The notes: a model not told the origin generated them from the sequence alone. Counted from the first letter of the stretch, positions 17,601 through 24,730 are shown. The stretch is DNA of 64,000 nucleotides from JAHCIE01 sp034431435 (GCA_034431435.1 DAOUDG010000037.1:1-64000), one strand, 5' to 3'. Numbers and translations: made by a program.

Positions 17601-18271
17601 GCCAGACGACCGTCGATGTCGGCTGGGGTCAGGGTAGCGTCAGTCTGCCGCCGACGCTGCTCCAGGCGGGTGACACCCGCCGCGACAACGTGGTGAACCT
17701 GTTCGATCTGGTTATCGTAGCCGCCAACTACGGGCTGCGTGTTCCGCCGGCCGACTCGCGCGCCGACATCAACGGCGACGGGCAGGTGGGGTTGACAGAC
17801 CTGGTGCTGGTAGGCGCGAACTACGGCAAGCGTGGGCCGACGGCCTGGGGCGCGCCGTCGAGCAAGACGGACGCGAAGGCGGCGACGGCGCGCATCAGCC
17901 TGGACGCGCCCACACTCGTCAAGGCGGGCGAGGAGTTCACGGTCGTCGTGCGCGCCAGCGACGCAGCGGGTCTGGGCGGGGCGGATGTCAGGCTACGCTT
18001 CGACCCCAAGCAACTGGCGGTGGTCCAGGCGGGCGACGCGCCCGCGCAACCGGGCGCGCTTCTCGACCCGGCGGCCAGCTTCGTGGCGCGCAACCAGGCG
18101 GCGGACGGCGCGGTGACGTTCACCGTCGCCCGCCTGGGCGATGCGGCGGGCGCGGCCGACGGCGTGCTATTCAGTGTCCGCCTGCGCGCGCTGGCCGACG
18201 GCAAGCCGGGCGTGAGCCTGGCCGAGATAGCCCTCGTCGGCCAGGGCGGGGAGGCGCTGCCGACGAAGTAG
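11696..18271 (+). CDS. Giant secreted Thr-Pro-repeat surface protein with duplicated modules, dockerin-like and cohesin-like segments
   Basis: A 2191-residue protein starting at ATG 11696 behind GGAGGGGG. Order of parts: cytoplasmic Pro/Arg-rich start; signal anchor about 22-38; SdrD-B-like beta domain about 105-190 (GLPGVTVQLYEG, DGTWDFLGL); Thr-Pro-Thr-Asn repeat tract about 203-465; DUF11-like domain about 467-605 (VDKVDT, DTLRYTVTIKN). Two tandem homologous modules follow, about 609-1240 and 1257-1858. They share FPVxxxA, GYGLTSxDADFDGxP, GDExVVL, AQFLDH, KRFxVDGHEYN, MxPPFNxxHT and EQFHTLPD-type segments. Next are a carboxypeptidase-regulatory-like domain (about 1920-1990), a dockerin-like segment (1993-2046; the second repeat DINGDG is complete, the first degenerate) and a cohesin-like domain (about 2065-2191). 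There is no LPxTG signal. It is probably an exported cell-surface or matrix protein; function is unknown. Confidence 0.8.
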   Translation: MSESAAPRPVAPPARRSLLRRLVTAGLSAVLLLMILWLGGRADFMPPTAGAFPASEPVIDVEESAPDSPAPDRAPLDPVPPVGYVARPCLNSTQGCIGTNGRIGGWVWGDILYNNFYDPAFESGLPGVTVQLYEGTTLLATTITGVDGTWDFLGLETPDHDYTVKFIWPSGWQGWWDTVDVPGSQFQYCCTIVINQGAHSTITPTLEPTYTPSLTPPPPQYTATPTETPTDFPTLTPSATRTPTRTPTRTPTPTATNTVTPTFTPTNTATATQTPTATQTPTATATPTNTAGPSPTPTNTATNTPTATQGPSPTPTETPTSTPTATHTPTNTPTNTPTLTSTPTNTPTNTPTDTPTSTPTNTPTATNTPTPTNTPTNTPTNTPTNTPTNTPTATNTPTNTPTNTPTNTPTPTNTPTNTPTETPTNTPTNTPTATNTPTNTPTNTPTPTSTPTNTPTNTPTPTPTAELSVDKVDTLVFDADLNGGASAGDTLRYTVTIKNISQTTAQNVIFTDTPDPITSLIVGTVTTTQGTIDLGNTAGNTSVKVSIGTMPPDAEVTITFRVLIGAVPPGVDHLVNQGHVMGDNLVDVSNDPDTPDPNDPTVTPLILDRVRLSLRAYCTETLGVGDANIGSPVKRVLRRTTDGVAVASVFEPQTRVVGDLMAIDRLLKAQASTFVEDKPYTDPEAPFDPQHTQAPRRDSITWDPAILSELYSRDENVPLYTRIDSATHQNAAEKVWTRTWYECDHLDKDQDASGGATTGDIRYPAIMQEWTYRFIEAGPWGDDVQPTQAVPGEAAFVFPVGMRAADLFGPDGNIATNDGGVGAVGYGLTSLDADFDGAPDIVHVDSEKTLYNRSRQGSLPGVALDLNNNRTLDGLDTDGLPLTGDELVVLSVDSRPLQVGQAAQFLDHVVVVESFTTSPPTVVLRVYWTGSVAPKDLGTVLLSAGDAVVANTNAPNQVVRAGGGNLCGSLGAWFAYARSVDSVDGLVQLTIGRGLGATHTGMESLPNVPNTGPNPWYTKRFYVDGHEYNTVAVYTQGGSAAQASTGNCAYSGPTLADPSTFGFITLRSPTPKLDDVVNAQFSVIQDAYQPGDGLAMLPPFNYEHTLVSDVRPLTSFGLAATPPRYVGAIIGPVAPILQANQPLPYVTATGRVYDDLAATRFTFVEEARNPQFLGELTERYGQGPGTGGAEREFWYRQQFHTLPDAFTSFLLPDNPDADTAPDRDLYLVATGWNAPQAQYRRYVQDITAPITTTGGRAKFWFDPAAANNPTGAKIYKNADGIRVYGRDNEGAGNTTPRTSTAPAGTAAAYLEVPPYTEVTSIFDPQSPQAPVKDILTLNPAYMNEFRHGGEPLSVAYGQISLAGVGGSDGGEKVFPRLWYEPLYIDTAFTAVVSTTGGISPTQMLAYPAVQQEMTYMLLDPNDQPAPTGPGGRFLFPVATGAQELPRPLTTDPNQFAGLQSFGYGLTSFDADFDGRPGVVRIETEQSLNAMTGIGADFNANGALDDFDPSNSQLSGDEMVVLLDDGILLDRGDPTRQSAQFLDHLVQLENVSYNQGTVTLRLWWTGGGLHPVGPGLYSKYPDSVGTITLSPGDMILVNRTQITKLGPGQNNFGQAKGAWFAYVQAIGAPIPGQSRLEGVVLTVGRALGGASATMYDGSGNLNLAAPTPWYLKRFFVDGHEYNVSAVLTVPLAAGGEDFKAITIRTPIPKEADVVNTPQSLVLQGYLQDLQFGVDTSEMYVMPPFNVRHTIREDIRPITDAEFAQTPTNPDLARCLGPWRGVDPLTARLNSEAVEPRFFGELRELPYQRPATGPAVWSVEQFHTLPDHFTDIGFPRGQYYLLTSDWSSDRSRLAYRGCDATYGTQTALNGAMPAIPAPTDAAGTYFQASTQQPVRLQFWYLPGDPNDIYINQGALYQLTGKLSLQGRQDRSGARVVVGSAEAGTEADGSFHLLVPPGQHAVEARRPGYLPSQTTVDVGWGQGSVSLPPTLLQAGDTRRDNVVNLFDLVIVAANYGLRVPPADSRADINGDGQVGLTDLVLVGANYGKRGPTAWGAPSSKTDAKAATARISLDAPTLVKAGEEFTVVVRASDAAGLGGADVRLRFDPKQLAVVQAGDAPAQPGALLDPAASFVARNQAADGAVTFTVARLGDAAGAADGVLFSVRLRALADGKPGVSLAEIALVGQGGEALPTK
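12303..13090 (+). repeat. 12-bp-period Thr-Pro-Thr-Asn codon repeat
   Basis: A tract of about 790 bp is built of ACN-CCN-ACN-AAY-type codons (TPTN, TPTA, TPTP, TPTS units). It encodes a rigid, probably O-glycosylated stalk in the giant protein. The low-complexity DNA leaves several other frames open. Confidence 0.85.
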
Positions 18272-18281
18272 ACGCGGCCGG

Positions 18282-18344
18282 GGCTACGATTCGCGGGGGA
18301 TGGGGGGGATGGGCTACGTGCTCCATCCCCCGCGAATCGTAGCC
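18282..18344 (+). terminator. Very long terminator-like hairpin after the giant gene
   Basis: A perfect 22-bp inverted repeat (18282-18303 with 18323-18344) has a 19-nt loop and starts 11 bp past the stop codon. It is much longer than an ordinary terminator stem and has no T-run after it. Confidence 0.65.
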
Positions 18345-18398
18345 GCAAATGCCGACCCTGGCCAAGCCTCCTGGTCTTGATGCTCGCACTCAAGGCCA

Positions 18399-18427
18399 TT
18401 GACAGAACCTGACAACAAGTATATAAT
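18399..18427 (+). promoter_or_regulatory. Perfect consensus sigma-70 promoter
   Basis: TTGACA (18399-18404), exactly 17 bp, TATAAT (18422-18427): no mismatch to the E. coli consensus. It drives the Thr-Pro-repeat gene at 18565 with a leader of about 130 nt. Confidence 0.75.
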
Positions 18428-18564
18428 TGATTCTGGATAGGCCCCAGCTGCTATCCAGTCACTCGCAAGAAGGAGCGTGATAACCAGTCCGCCTGGCTCC
18501 TATGCAGGGGCCGAGCCGCCAGGCAGGACGCTCATCCAGAGCCTGGTAGATGAAGGGGGGACAT

Positions 18565-19635
18565 ATGGGGCGAACACCAGAGAAGGCGTTGTTGGCCCTT
18601 GCGCTGGGCGTTGGTCTGTTCCTGCTTGCCATCTACGTGAGCGCGCTTGCCGCACCGCCCTCAGAAGGCGCGTTGGCGCCAGCGTCCCAAACAGGTTCGG
18701 AGCGCTGGCCCGCCTGGTGTGACAATGCCCGGTTGGGCGGGCGCTGGCTGAACCAAGCGTGTGTAGTTGAGCTGGTCAACGAGCAGACGGGTGTGCGGTA
18801 CCTGTGCGTGGGTGTCGAGTCGCCGCCATGGGCCTACTGGCCGCCAGACATGCCCTCAGGTTACCTGCCGATTTGCGCCGAACGCGGCGGCTCAGTGGCC
18901 TTTGCCAAGCCCTGGCTGACACCACCGGCCAGCGGAGGGACGGCGACGACCACGGCAACTGCGACGAGAACCCCGACCGCCACGAAGACGGCCACCAAGA
19001 CACCGACCCCAACGAAGACACCCACCCCAACGAAGACATCGACCCCAACGAAGACGCCGTGGTTCTGGTGGACGCCGACGCCGACGCGAACGCCGACGCC
19101 GACCGGCACGCCCGCGGCGACACCCACTTCGACCCGGACGCCAACAGCCACGGCGACAACGGTAGGGGCGGCGACGCCGACCAGCACCAAGACGCCGCTC
19201 CGCTCGCCCACACCCACTGGCACGGCCACGGCGACAGCGACGGCGACGCGGCCGGCCTCCTACCAGGGCTGCTCGCCCAGCTATTGGAGCGATGACCAGC
19301 ACTTCGATTCGTGGCCCGCGCCCTATCTCCCGACAACGAGACTCGACAGCGTCTTCAGCCTGCCGCCGCCGTTCGATGCTTATGGACCCGACTCGTTCCT
19401 GACGGCGTTGAACTACACGCCCAGTGACGATCTCAACGGGTCCGCGCGTGGCTTGCTGCGCGCGGCGGTGGCCGGTGTGCTGAATGCGGCGAGTCCCGGC
19501 GTCTACTACCCGTTCACTGTGACGGATATCAGCGCCAACGTGACAGCCGCACTCTACACGTATGACAGGGGCTACATCGATCATCTGACCGGCGAACTGG
19601 AGCAGGCGAACAACGCGGGCTGCCCGCTGAACTAG
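18565..19635 (+). CDS. Secreted Thr-Pro-repeat protein with a GCxPxxW C-terminal domain
   Basis: A 356-residue exported protein. ATG 18565 follows a GAAGGGGGG ribosome binding site; an in-frame ATG 15 bases earlier has none. A signal peptide (LLALALGVGLFLLAIYVSALAAP, two stretches within residues 7-30) is followed by a short Cys-containing domain. A Thr-Pro/Thr-Lys tract (about 130-232) comes next. The C-terminal domain of about 125 residues begins GCSPSYWSDDQHFDSWP. It resembles the GCTPGYWK-x-HFDSW domain seen in other large extracellular bacterial proteins and ends with NNAGCPLN, so the first and last Cys may pair. It follows the giant repeat protein but has its own perfect promoter. The function is unknown. 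Confidence 0.72.
   Translation: MGRTPEKALLALALGVGLFLLAIYVSALAAPPSEGALAPASQTGSERWPAWCDNARLGGRWLNQACVVELVNEQTGVRYLCVGVESPPWAYWPPDMPSGYLPICAERGGSVAFAKPWLTPPASGGTATTTATATRTPTATKTATKTPTPTKTPTPTKTSTPTKTPWFWWTPTPTRTPTPTGTPAATPTSTRTPTATATTVGAATPTSTKTPLRSPTPTGTATATATATRPASYQGCSPSYWSDDQHFDSWPAPYLPTTRLDSVFSLPPPFDAYGPDSFLTALNYTPSDDLNGSARGLLRAAVAGVLNAASPGVYYPFTVTDISANVTAALYTYDRGYIDHLTGELEQANNAGCPLN
18950..19255 (+). repeat. Thr-Pro/Thr-Lys codon repeat tract
   Basis: Low-complexity DNA of mostly ACN-CCN and ACN-AAG codons encodes the stalk of the second repeat protein. Lysines replace the asparagines of the tract in the upstream giant gene. Confidence 0.75.
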
Positions 19636-19667
19636 GCGACGGCCTGCCGTGCGAAAGAGGCAAGGGT

Positions 19668-19697
19668 ACAGGGGGGAGCCGCGTGGCTCCCCCCTGT
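19668..19697. terminator. Bidirectional terminator
   Basis: A perfect 13-bp stem (19668-19680 with 19685-19697, loop GCGT) sits between convergent genes. Confidence 0.75.
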
Positions 19698-19722
19698 GGT
19701 TATTGGCGCGACCCGCCGTCGA

Positions 19723-20892
19723 TCACGCGGGCACGGCGACGACGTCGGCGATACGCTCCAACGCCTTGCGAATGTTGGGCAGCGAGTTGGCGTAGGACAG
19801 GCGCAGGTAGCCCTCGCCATACGCGCCGAAGGCCGTGCCCGATAGGGCGGCGACGCCGCCGCGCTCTAGCAGCTCGGTCGCGAGATGGTCGGACTTGCGG
19901 CCCGTGCCCTCGATGTTGGGGAAGGCGTAGAACGCGCCCTCTGGCATGGCGCAGCGGATGCCGGGGATGGCGTTCAGCCCCTCGACGATGGCGGTGCGCC
20001 GCTCGCGGAAAGCGGCCAGCATGGCGTCGACGCTGTCCTGGGGGCCGTTGAGGGCTTCGACGCCCGCCATTTGGGTGAAGGCGGCGGTACACGAGTTGGA
20101 GTTGATCATCAGGGTCGTGATCCACTCGGCCAGGTCGGGGCGCATCACACCGTAGCCGAGCCGCCAGCCGGTCATGGCGTAGGTCTTGGAGAAGCCATTG
20201 AGGATGATGGTGCGCTCCTGGTAGCCGGGCAGGCTGGTGATGCTGTGGTGCCCGCCGCTGTACAGGATGCGGTCGTAGATCTCGTCGGACAGGATGGTGA
20301 TGTCGGGGCGGTCGGCCAGGATATCGGCCACGGCGCGCACGTCGGACTCGGTCATCACGCCGCCCGTGGGGTTGGCGGGCGAGTTGAGGATGACCAGCCG
20401 GGTGCGGTCCGTGACGTGATCGCGGAAGTGGTCCAGGTCGAGGCGGAAGTTGTTGTCGTAGGTCAGCGGCGTGGGCACCGGCGTGCCGCCCACGAAGCGA
20501 ATCATCGACTCGTAGATGGGGAAGCCGGGGTTGGGGTACATCACCTCATCGCCCGCGTCGATCAGGGCGAGGATGGCGTAGAACATGATGGGCTTGCCGC
20601 CCGGCGTGACGACGACCATATTGGGCGTGACGTCGATGCCGCGCGTCTCGCCGATGTAGCGGGCGATGGCCTCGCGCAGGGGCGGGATGCCGGGGGCGGC
20701 GACGTAGTGGGTATGGCCGGCGCGCAGCGCGGTCACGCCCGCTTCGACCACGTTGGGTGGCGTGTCGAAGTCTGGCTCGCCGATTTCGAGGTGGATTACG
20801 TCGCGGCCTTCGGCTTCCAGGGCTTTGGCGCGCGCCAATACCTTGAAGGCAGTCTCGGTTCCAATGCGATGCATGCGGTCTGCGAGATGCAT
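19723..20892 (-). CDS. Class I/II PLP-dependent aminotransferase (aspartate aminotransferase-like)
   Basis: A 389-residue fold-type I aminotransferase. Start ATG 20892 (MHLADRMHRIG) follows AAAAGGAG; the open frame extends upstream but without a ribosome binding site. IHLEIGEPDFDTPP at the N-terminus, NSPANPTGG in the middle and the PLP Lys236 in GFSKTYAMTGWRLGYG place it in the AspB-type Igamma subfamily. Typical substrates are aspartate, aromatic amino acids or alanine with 2-oxoglutarate. It stands alone between a terminator and a repeat-bearing intergenic segment, so its pathway is not revealed by context. Confidence 0.88.
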   Translation of the reverse strand: MHLADRMHRIGTETAFKVLARAKALEAEGRDVIHLEIGEPDFDTPPNVVEAGVTALRAGHTHYVAAPGIPPLREAIARYIGETRGIDVTPNMVVVTPGGKPIMFYAILALIDAGDEVMYPNPGFPIYESMIRFVGGTPVPTPLTYDNNFRLDLDHFRDHVTDRTRLVILNSPANPTGGVMTESDVRAVADILADRPDITILSDEIYDRILYSGGHHSITSLPGYQERTIILNGFSKTYAMTGWRLGYGVMRPDLAEWITTLMINSNSCTAAFTQMAGVEALNGPQDSVDAMLAAFRERRTAIVEGLNAIPGIRCAMPEGAFYAFPNIEGTGRKSDHLATELLERGGVAALSGTAFGAYGEGYLRLSYANSLPNIRKALERIADVVAVPA

Positions 20893-20924
20893 GAGTGACT
20901 CCTTTTGAGGGTAGTATGTCTGCG

Positions 20925-20956
20925 GACCACCGACGACGGACAACCGACCACCGACG
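20925..20956. repeat. Direct repeat of a dispersed intergenic word
   Basis: GACCACCGACG occurs at 20925-20935 and 20946-20956. Its core GACCACCGA recurs at 34992-35000 and inverted at 35034-35042. Confidence 0.5.
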
Positions 20957-21000
20957 GGCGATAGCGCCAAGCCCGGTCGATCATCCCTAATCACCAATCT

Positions 21001-22716
21001 CTATTCTCCAATCTCCTCCGCCGATAGAGGCGCCGCGTGCAGAGTCCGCTCGCCGCTGTAGGTAACCAGGCCGGGGCCGCCGCCCTTGAGGCGCTTGACC
21101 CGCCGCGCCTCGGTCCAGTCCACGGCCACGCTCGTCGAGCCGCGCGCCGCCGAGTAGTAGGCCGCCAGGCTGGCGGCGGCGGCCAGGGTCGTGTCCGGTA
21201 CGGCGCGGCCCTCGGCCTTGACGATGACGTGGGCGCCGGGGATGCCCCGCGCGTGGAGCCAGAGGTCGTGGCCCGCCGCGCGCTCGAAAGTCACACTGTC
21301 GTTCTGGCGGCTGTTGCGCCCCACCAGGACAGTGAGACCATCGGGCGACGTGACCTCGATGGGGCCGGCCAGGCGGCCGCCGCGCGCGACCTGGGGCGGT
21401 TTCTCGCCGGTCAGGGCGGCGAACTGAGCATGAACCGCGTCGATCTCAGGGCGTGTCTCGGCCAGGGCCAGGTCCGTCGCCAGCTGGTCCAGCGCAGCGA
21501 GTTGCAGGTCCACGCTCGCCAGGCGCTCGGCCAGGTCTTCGCCCGCTCGTTTGGCGCGCTCGTAGTCGCGGAACAGGCGTTGGGCATTCGCGACCGGCGT
21601 CAGCGTCGGGTCGAGGGGGATGGTCAGCGGACCGTCGCCGGTGTCCTCGATGCGATACTCAGTCGCACCCTGGGGCACGGCATGGGCGTAGGCCAGCAAC
21701 CACTCGCCCCAGACGCGACGCTGCTCCAGGTCGGCCTCTGGCAGCGTCTCGCGGGTCAGGGCGGCGCGCTGGCGGGTGGCCTTATCGCGGGCGGCCTGGA
21801 TGCGCGCGGCGACGCGGCCGCGCGCCACGGCGTAGGCGTCGCGGCCCGCCCGGTCGGCGAAATAGGCGGCGATGGCCTCGTTCAGGCTGGCGGTTGGCTT
21901 GGCGTCGGGCAGATGGGTCAGGGCGTAGGGGGCGAAAGCGACGACCGCCCCATCCGCCACGGCGCGCGACGGCTGCCAGGGCGCGGCATCGGTGCGGCCG
22001 GATAGGGGGCCGATGACCGCGGCCAGGGCAGTCAGCAGGGGGCTGACACGCTCCACTTCGGCTACCGTGGCCTCGGCCTCGCCCAGCGCACGGTAGGCGA
22101 CCTCGCGAGCCACCAGGGGGCTGAGGCCGCGCAGCCCCCCGCTCAGGGTACGCCACACGGGGCGGTCGGCGGGCGCGCCGGCTAGCAGCGCTTCCAGCAG
22201 GGGCAGCGTGGCCGCGTCGGGGGCCGGGCGGTCGACGGGCGGTGGCGGGACGTAAGGCTGGCGGGGCAGGACGACACGGGCGCGCGTCATGTCGGGGGTG
22301 ATGCGTCGCGCGCTATCGCGCACCACGCCCTCGGCGTCGACGAGGATGATGTTGCTGAGGCGGCCCATCAACTCGGCGACGAGGCGGTGGCGGCCTTCGG
22401 GGCCGATGAAATCCAGGCTGACGATGCGCTCCCAGCGCGGAACCTCGATGGCGGCGACGCGGGCGTCGCGCACATACTTGCGCAGCAGCAACAGGAAGGG
22501 CGTCTCACGCTCGACGCCGCGCCGCCCCTTATCGGCCAGGTGGACACGGGGGGTCTGAGGGTTGGCGGACAGCAGTAGATAGTATCGCCGGCCGACGTAG
22601 ACCTCGAGCGCGACCGTCAGCGTATCCACCGGCACGATGGCTTGGACGCGCCCGCCCACCAGCAGGGGGCGCAACTCGTCGGTGAGGGCGGCCAGTGTCA
22701 GGGCATCCAGGGTCAT
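21001..22716 (-). CDS. rqcH: NFACT-family ribosome quality-control factor (Rqc2/RqcH homolog)
   Basis: A 571-residue protein matching the length of Bacillus RqcH. RqcH binds stalled 50S subunits and adds C-terminal alanine tails to nascent chains. Start ATG 22716 (MTLDALTLAALTDELRPLLVGGRV) fits the NFACT-N start; the open frame continues upstream without support. NFACT-N motifs include AELMGRLSNIILVD. A helical coiled-coil middle (about 330-450) contains many Arg/Glu/Leu. The NFACT-R domain (about 460-565) has NDSVTFERAAGHDLWLHARG and the PGAHVIVK segment. It lies 11 bp downstream of the MFS gene on the same strand and probably shares its transcript. Confidence 0.88.
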   Translation of the reverse strand: MTLDALTLAALTDELRPLLVGGRVQAIVPVDTLTVALEVYVGRRYYLLLSANPQTPRVHLADKGRRGVERETPFLLLLRKYVRDARVAAIEVPRWERIVSLDFIGPEGRHRLVAELMGRLSNIILVDAEGVVRDSARRITPDMTRARVVLPRQPYVPPPPVDRPAPDAATLPLLEALLAGAPADRPVWRTLSGGLRGLSPLVAREVAYRALGEAEATVAEVERVSPLLTALAAVIGPLSGRTDAAPWQPSRAVADGAVVAFAPYALTHLPDAKPTASLNEAIAAYFADRAGRDAYAVARGRVAARIQAARDKATRQRAALTRETLPEADLEQRRVWGEWLLAYAHAVPQGATEYRIEDTGDGPLTIPLDPTLTPVANAQRLFRDYERAKRAGEDLAERLASVDLQLAALDQLATDLALAETRPEIDAVHAQFAALTGEKPPQVARGGRLAGPIEVTSPDGLTVLVGRNSRQNDSVTFERAAGHDLWLHARGIPGAHVIVKAEGRAVPDTTLAAAASLAAYYSAARGSTSVAVDWTEARRVKRLKGGGPGLVTYSGERTLHAAPLSAEEIGE

Positions 22717-22727
22717 CGGTGCGTCTC

Positions 22728-24245
22728 TTACAGGTTTGGTAGCTCGGCCTCGATCATCGGCGGCTCCGGGGTGGCGCGCAAGTCCTCCACCGAGCCGCGT
22801 GGGGTGAACCACACGACGACCCACGCCAGCAAGGTGCTGATGAGGGCGGCCAGGAATACGTTGTGCAGGGCCGCCGCCAATACCTCGCGCAGCGCCTCCA
22901 CGATAGCGGGCGGGATGGTGGCGGCGCTGACGGGGTTGAGCAGGTCTTCAGGGGCAACACTCACGGCGCTGCCCAGGGCGGCCACCCCGTTAGTGACGCC
23001 CAGGGCCAGGATAGCGCCCATGATGCTGACGCCCAGCGCGCCGCCGATGGTGCGGGTGAAGGTCAGGCCGGAGGTGGCGGCGCCCAGCTGGTCGCGGCGC
23101 ACCCGATTCTGTACGGCGATGAGCAGGCTGGCCAGGGTCAGGCCCATGCCCGCGCCATAGAAGACCTGGCTCACGGCCAGACTCAGGATCGAGGAGCTTG
23201 CGTTCTGCATCGCTAGCAGCGCAGCGCCCAGCACCATGACACTCATCGCGCCGATGACCATGCGCCGGTAGCCGACCCTGAGGATGAAGGGCGTGCCGAC
23301 GATGCTGGCGACGGTCCAGCCGAGGATTTGGGGCGTGAGCGTCGCGCCCGCCGTGGTCGCGTTGACGCCCAGCACGGCCTGGGCGTACAAGGGGAGGAAT
23401 GACGTGATGCCGAACAGAGCGAAGCCCGCCAGGAAACCCTGCCCGGCGGCGACGCGAAACATGGGGTCCTGAAACAGGCTCAGCTCCAGGATGGGATGGG
23501 TAGCGCGACGCTCGACGCGCAGGAGCAGCGCGACGCCCACGGCGGACAGGCTGAGCAGCGCGATAGACGGCGCTGACAGCCACGTCCAGGCGCGTCCGCC
23601 CTCCTGAATCGCCAGGAGGAGGGCCACGCTGCTGAGGGCCAGCAGGCCCGCGCCCAGGAAGTCGATCCGCTGCTTGCTGCGGTCACGGGCCGGCTCCTTC
23701 AGGCTGAACCAGATCATGGTCATGGCCAGGATGCCGAAGGGAATGTTGATGTAGAAGACCCAGCGCCAGGAAGCGCGATCGACTAGAAAGCCGCCGACCA
23801 GCGGGCCAATCAGACTGGCGATGCCCCACACGCTGGAGAAGAGGCCCTGGACGCGAGTGCGTTGCTTGAGCGTGAACACGTCGCCGACGATGGTGAACGA
23901 CAGGGGAATAAGCGCGCCCGCGCCGAGGCCCTGGATGGTGCGGAAGAGGATGAGTTGGGGCATGTTCTGGGACAGGCCGCTGAGAGCGGAGCCGACCAGG
24001 AAGATGGCCATGCCGATGAGGAAGATGGGACGGCGACCGAACTGGTCGGAGAGGCGACCGAAGATGGGCGTCATCATCGTACTGGCGAGGGCGTACACCG
24101 AGAACACCCAACTGTACTGTGCCAGTCCCCCCAATTGGGAGATGATGGTAGGCATGGCTGTGCCGACGACGGTCAGCTCGACGGCCGCCAGGAACAAAGC
24201 CAGCATGACCGACACCGTGATGACGATCAAGCGAGTTCGGGACAC
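22728..24245 (-). CDS. MFS drug exporter, DHA2 (14-TM, EmrB/QacA) family
   Basis: A 505-residue membrane protein with about fourteen hydrophobic segments. The GTG at 24245 (VSRTRLIVIT) follows AAAGGAG at good spacing and is preferred to the longer frame. TVVGTAMPTI corresponds to motif D1 in TM1 and GRLSDQFGRRPIF is motif A. The GLGAGALIPLSF and PLVGGFLVDRASWRWVFYINIPFG segments are characteristic of 14-TM exporters. It likely uses proton motive force to expel lipophilic compounds. A promoter (TTGACA-N16-TATACT) at 24307-24334 serves this gene and probably rqcH. Confidence 0.87.
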   Translation of the reverse strand: MSRTRLIVITVSVMLALFLAAVELTVVGTAMPTIISQLGGLAQYSWVFSVYALASTMMTPIFGRLSDQFGRRPIFLIGMAIFLVGSALSGLSQNMPQLILFRTIQGLGAGALIPLSFTIVGDVFTLKQRTRVQGLFSSVWGIASLIGPLVGGFLVDRASWRWVFYINIPFGILAMTMIWFSLKEPARDRSKQRIDFLGAGLLALSSVALLLAIQEGGRAWTWLSAPSIALLSLSAVGVALLLRVERRATHPILELSLFQDPMFRVAAGQGFLAGFALFGITSFLPLYAQAVLGVNATTAGATLTPQILGWTVASIVGTPFILRVGYRRMVIGAMSVMVLGAALLAMQNASSSILSLAVSQVFYGAGMGLTLASLLIAVQNRVRRDQLGAATSGLTFTRTIGGALGVSIMGAILALGVTNGVAALGSAVSVAPEDLLNPVSAATIPPAIVEALREVLAAALHNVFLAALISTLLAWVVVWFTPRGSVEDLRATPEPPMIEAELPNL

Positions 24246-24306
24246 CGCGAGACTCCTTTGCCTCACTAAGCAAGTGACGCCCGACCTGGGCGTCACTCAT
24301 CGCATA

Positions 24307-24334
24307 AGTATAGAGCCGTGCGGGTTGATGTCAA
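24307..24334 (-). promoter_or_regulatory. Sigma-70-type promoter of the MFS-rqcH unit
   Basis: Minus strand: TTGACA (24334-24329), 16-bp spacer, TATACT (24312-24307). It lies in the 91-bp gap after the cupin gene. Confidence 0.6.
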
Positions 24335-24336
24335 AC

Positions 24337-24657
24337 TTAGCCCTTGATCATCAGCAACAGCATGATCAGCGGGGTCTGGGCGACGACGCTGTGGGGCAGA
24401 TGGGCCTCCATGTGGATGATAGCGCCAGGGCCGACCTCGAAGCTATCGCCGCCGACGGTCACGCGGGCCTGGCCGTCGACGATGTGGATGATGGCGGGCA
24501 TGGCGGCGGTGTGCTCCGACAGTTCCTGGCCGGGGCTGAAGCCGAACAGGACAGCCTTGACGCCGTCGCGCGTGTACAGGGTGCGGCTCAGAATCCCATC
24601 GGGCGGCACGGTCAGGGCGGTGGACAGGTTTTCAATGTAGGTGTAGGGGGTGGACAT
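24337..24657 (-). CDS. Single-domain cupin protein
   Basis: A 106-residue beta-barrel protein. ATG 24657 follows AGGAGA. Cupin motif 1 is degenerate: only one clear His (SEHTAAMPAIIHIVDGQARV). Motif 2 is VGPGAIIHMEAHLPHSVVA. Small cupins of this type bind a metal and act as dioxygenases, isomerases or sensors, often tied to redox or stress responses. It is 73 bp downstream of a nitroreductase on the same strand, suggesting a shared unit. An in-frame upstream extension through the nitroreductase is an artefact of open reading. Confidence 0.82.
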   Translation of the reverse strand: MSTPYTYIENLSTALTVPPDGILSRTLYTRDGVKAVLFGFSPGQELSEHTAAMPAIIHIVDGQARVTVGGDSFEVGPGAIIHMEAHLPHSVVAQTPLIMLLLMIKG

Positions 24658-24730
24658 TATGCGTCTCCTGGGGTATTGGATTTTGCAGCATGAGCCATCA
24701 TTGTCATGCCGTCGGGGTGGCAGCCCATGT

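Noticed and set aside
18200..18271. LPxTG-like sorting signal at the end of the giant protein (ALPTK)
   Set aside because: There is no following hydrophobic helix or basic tail; the protein simply ends there.
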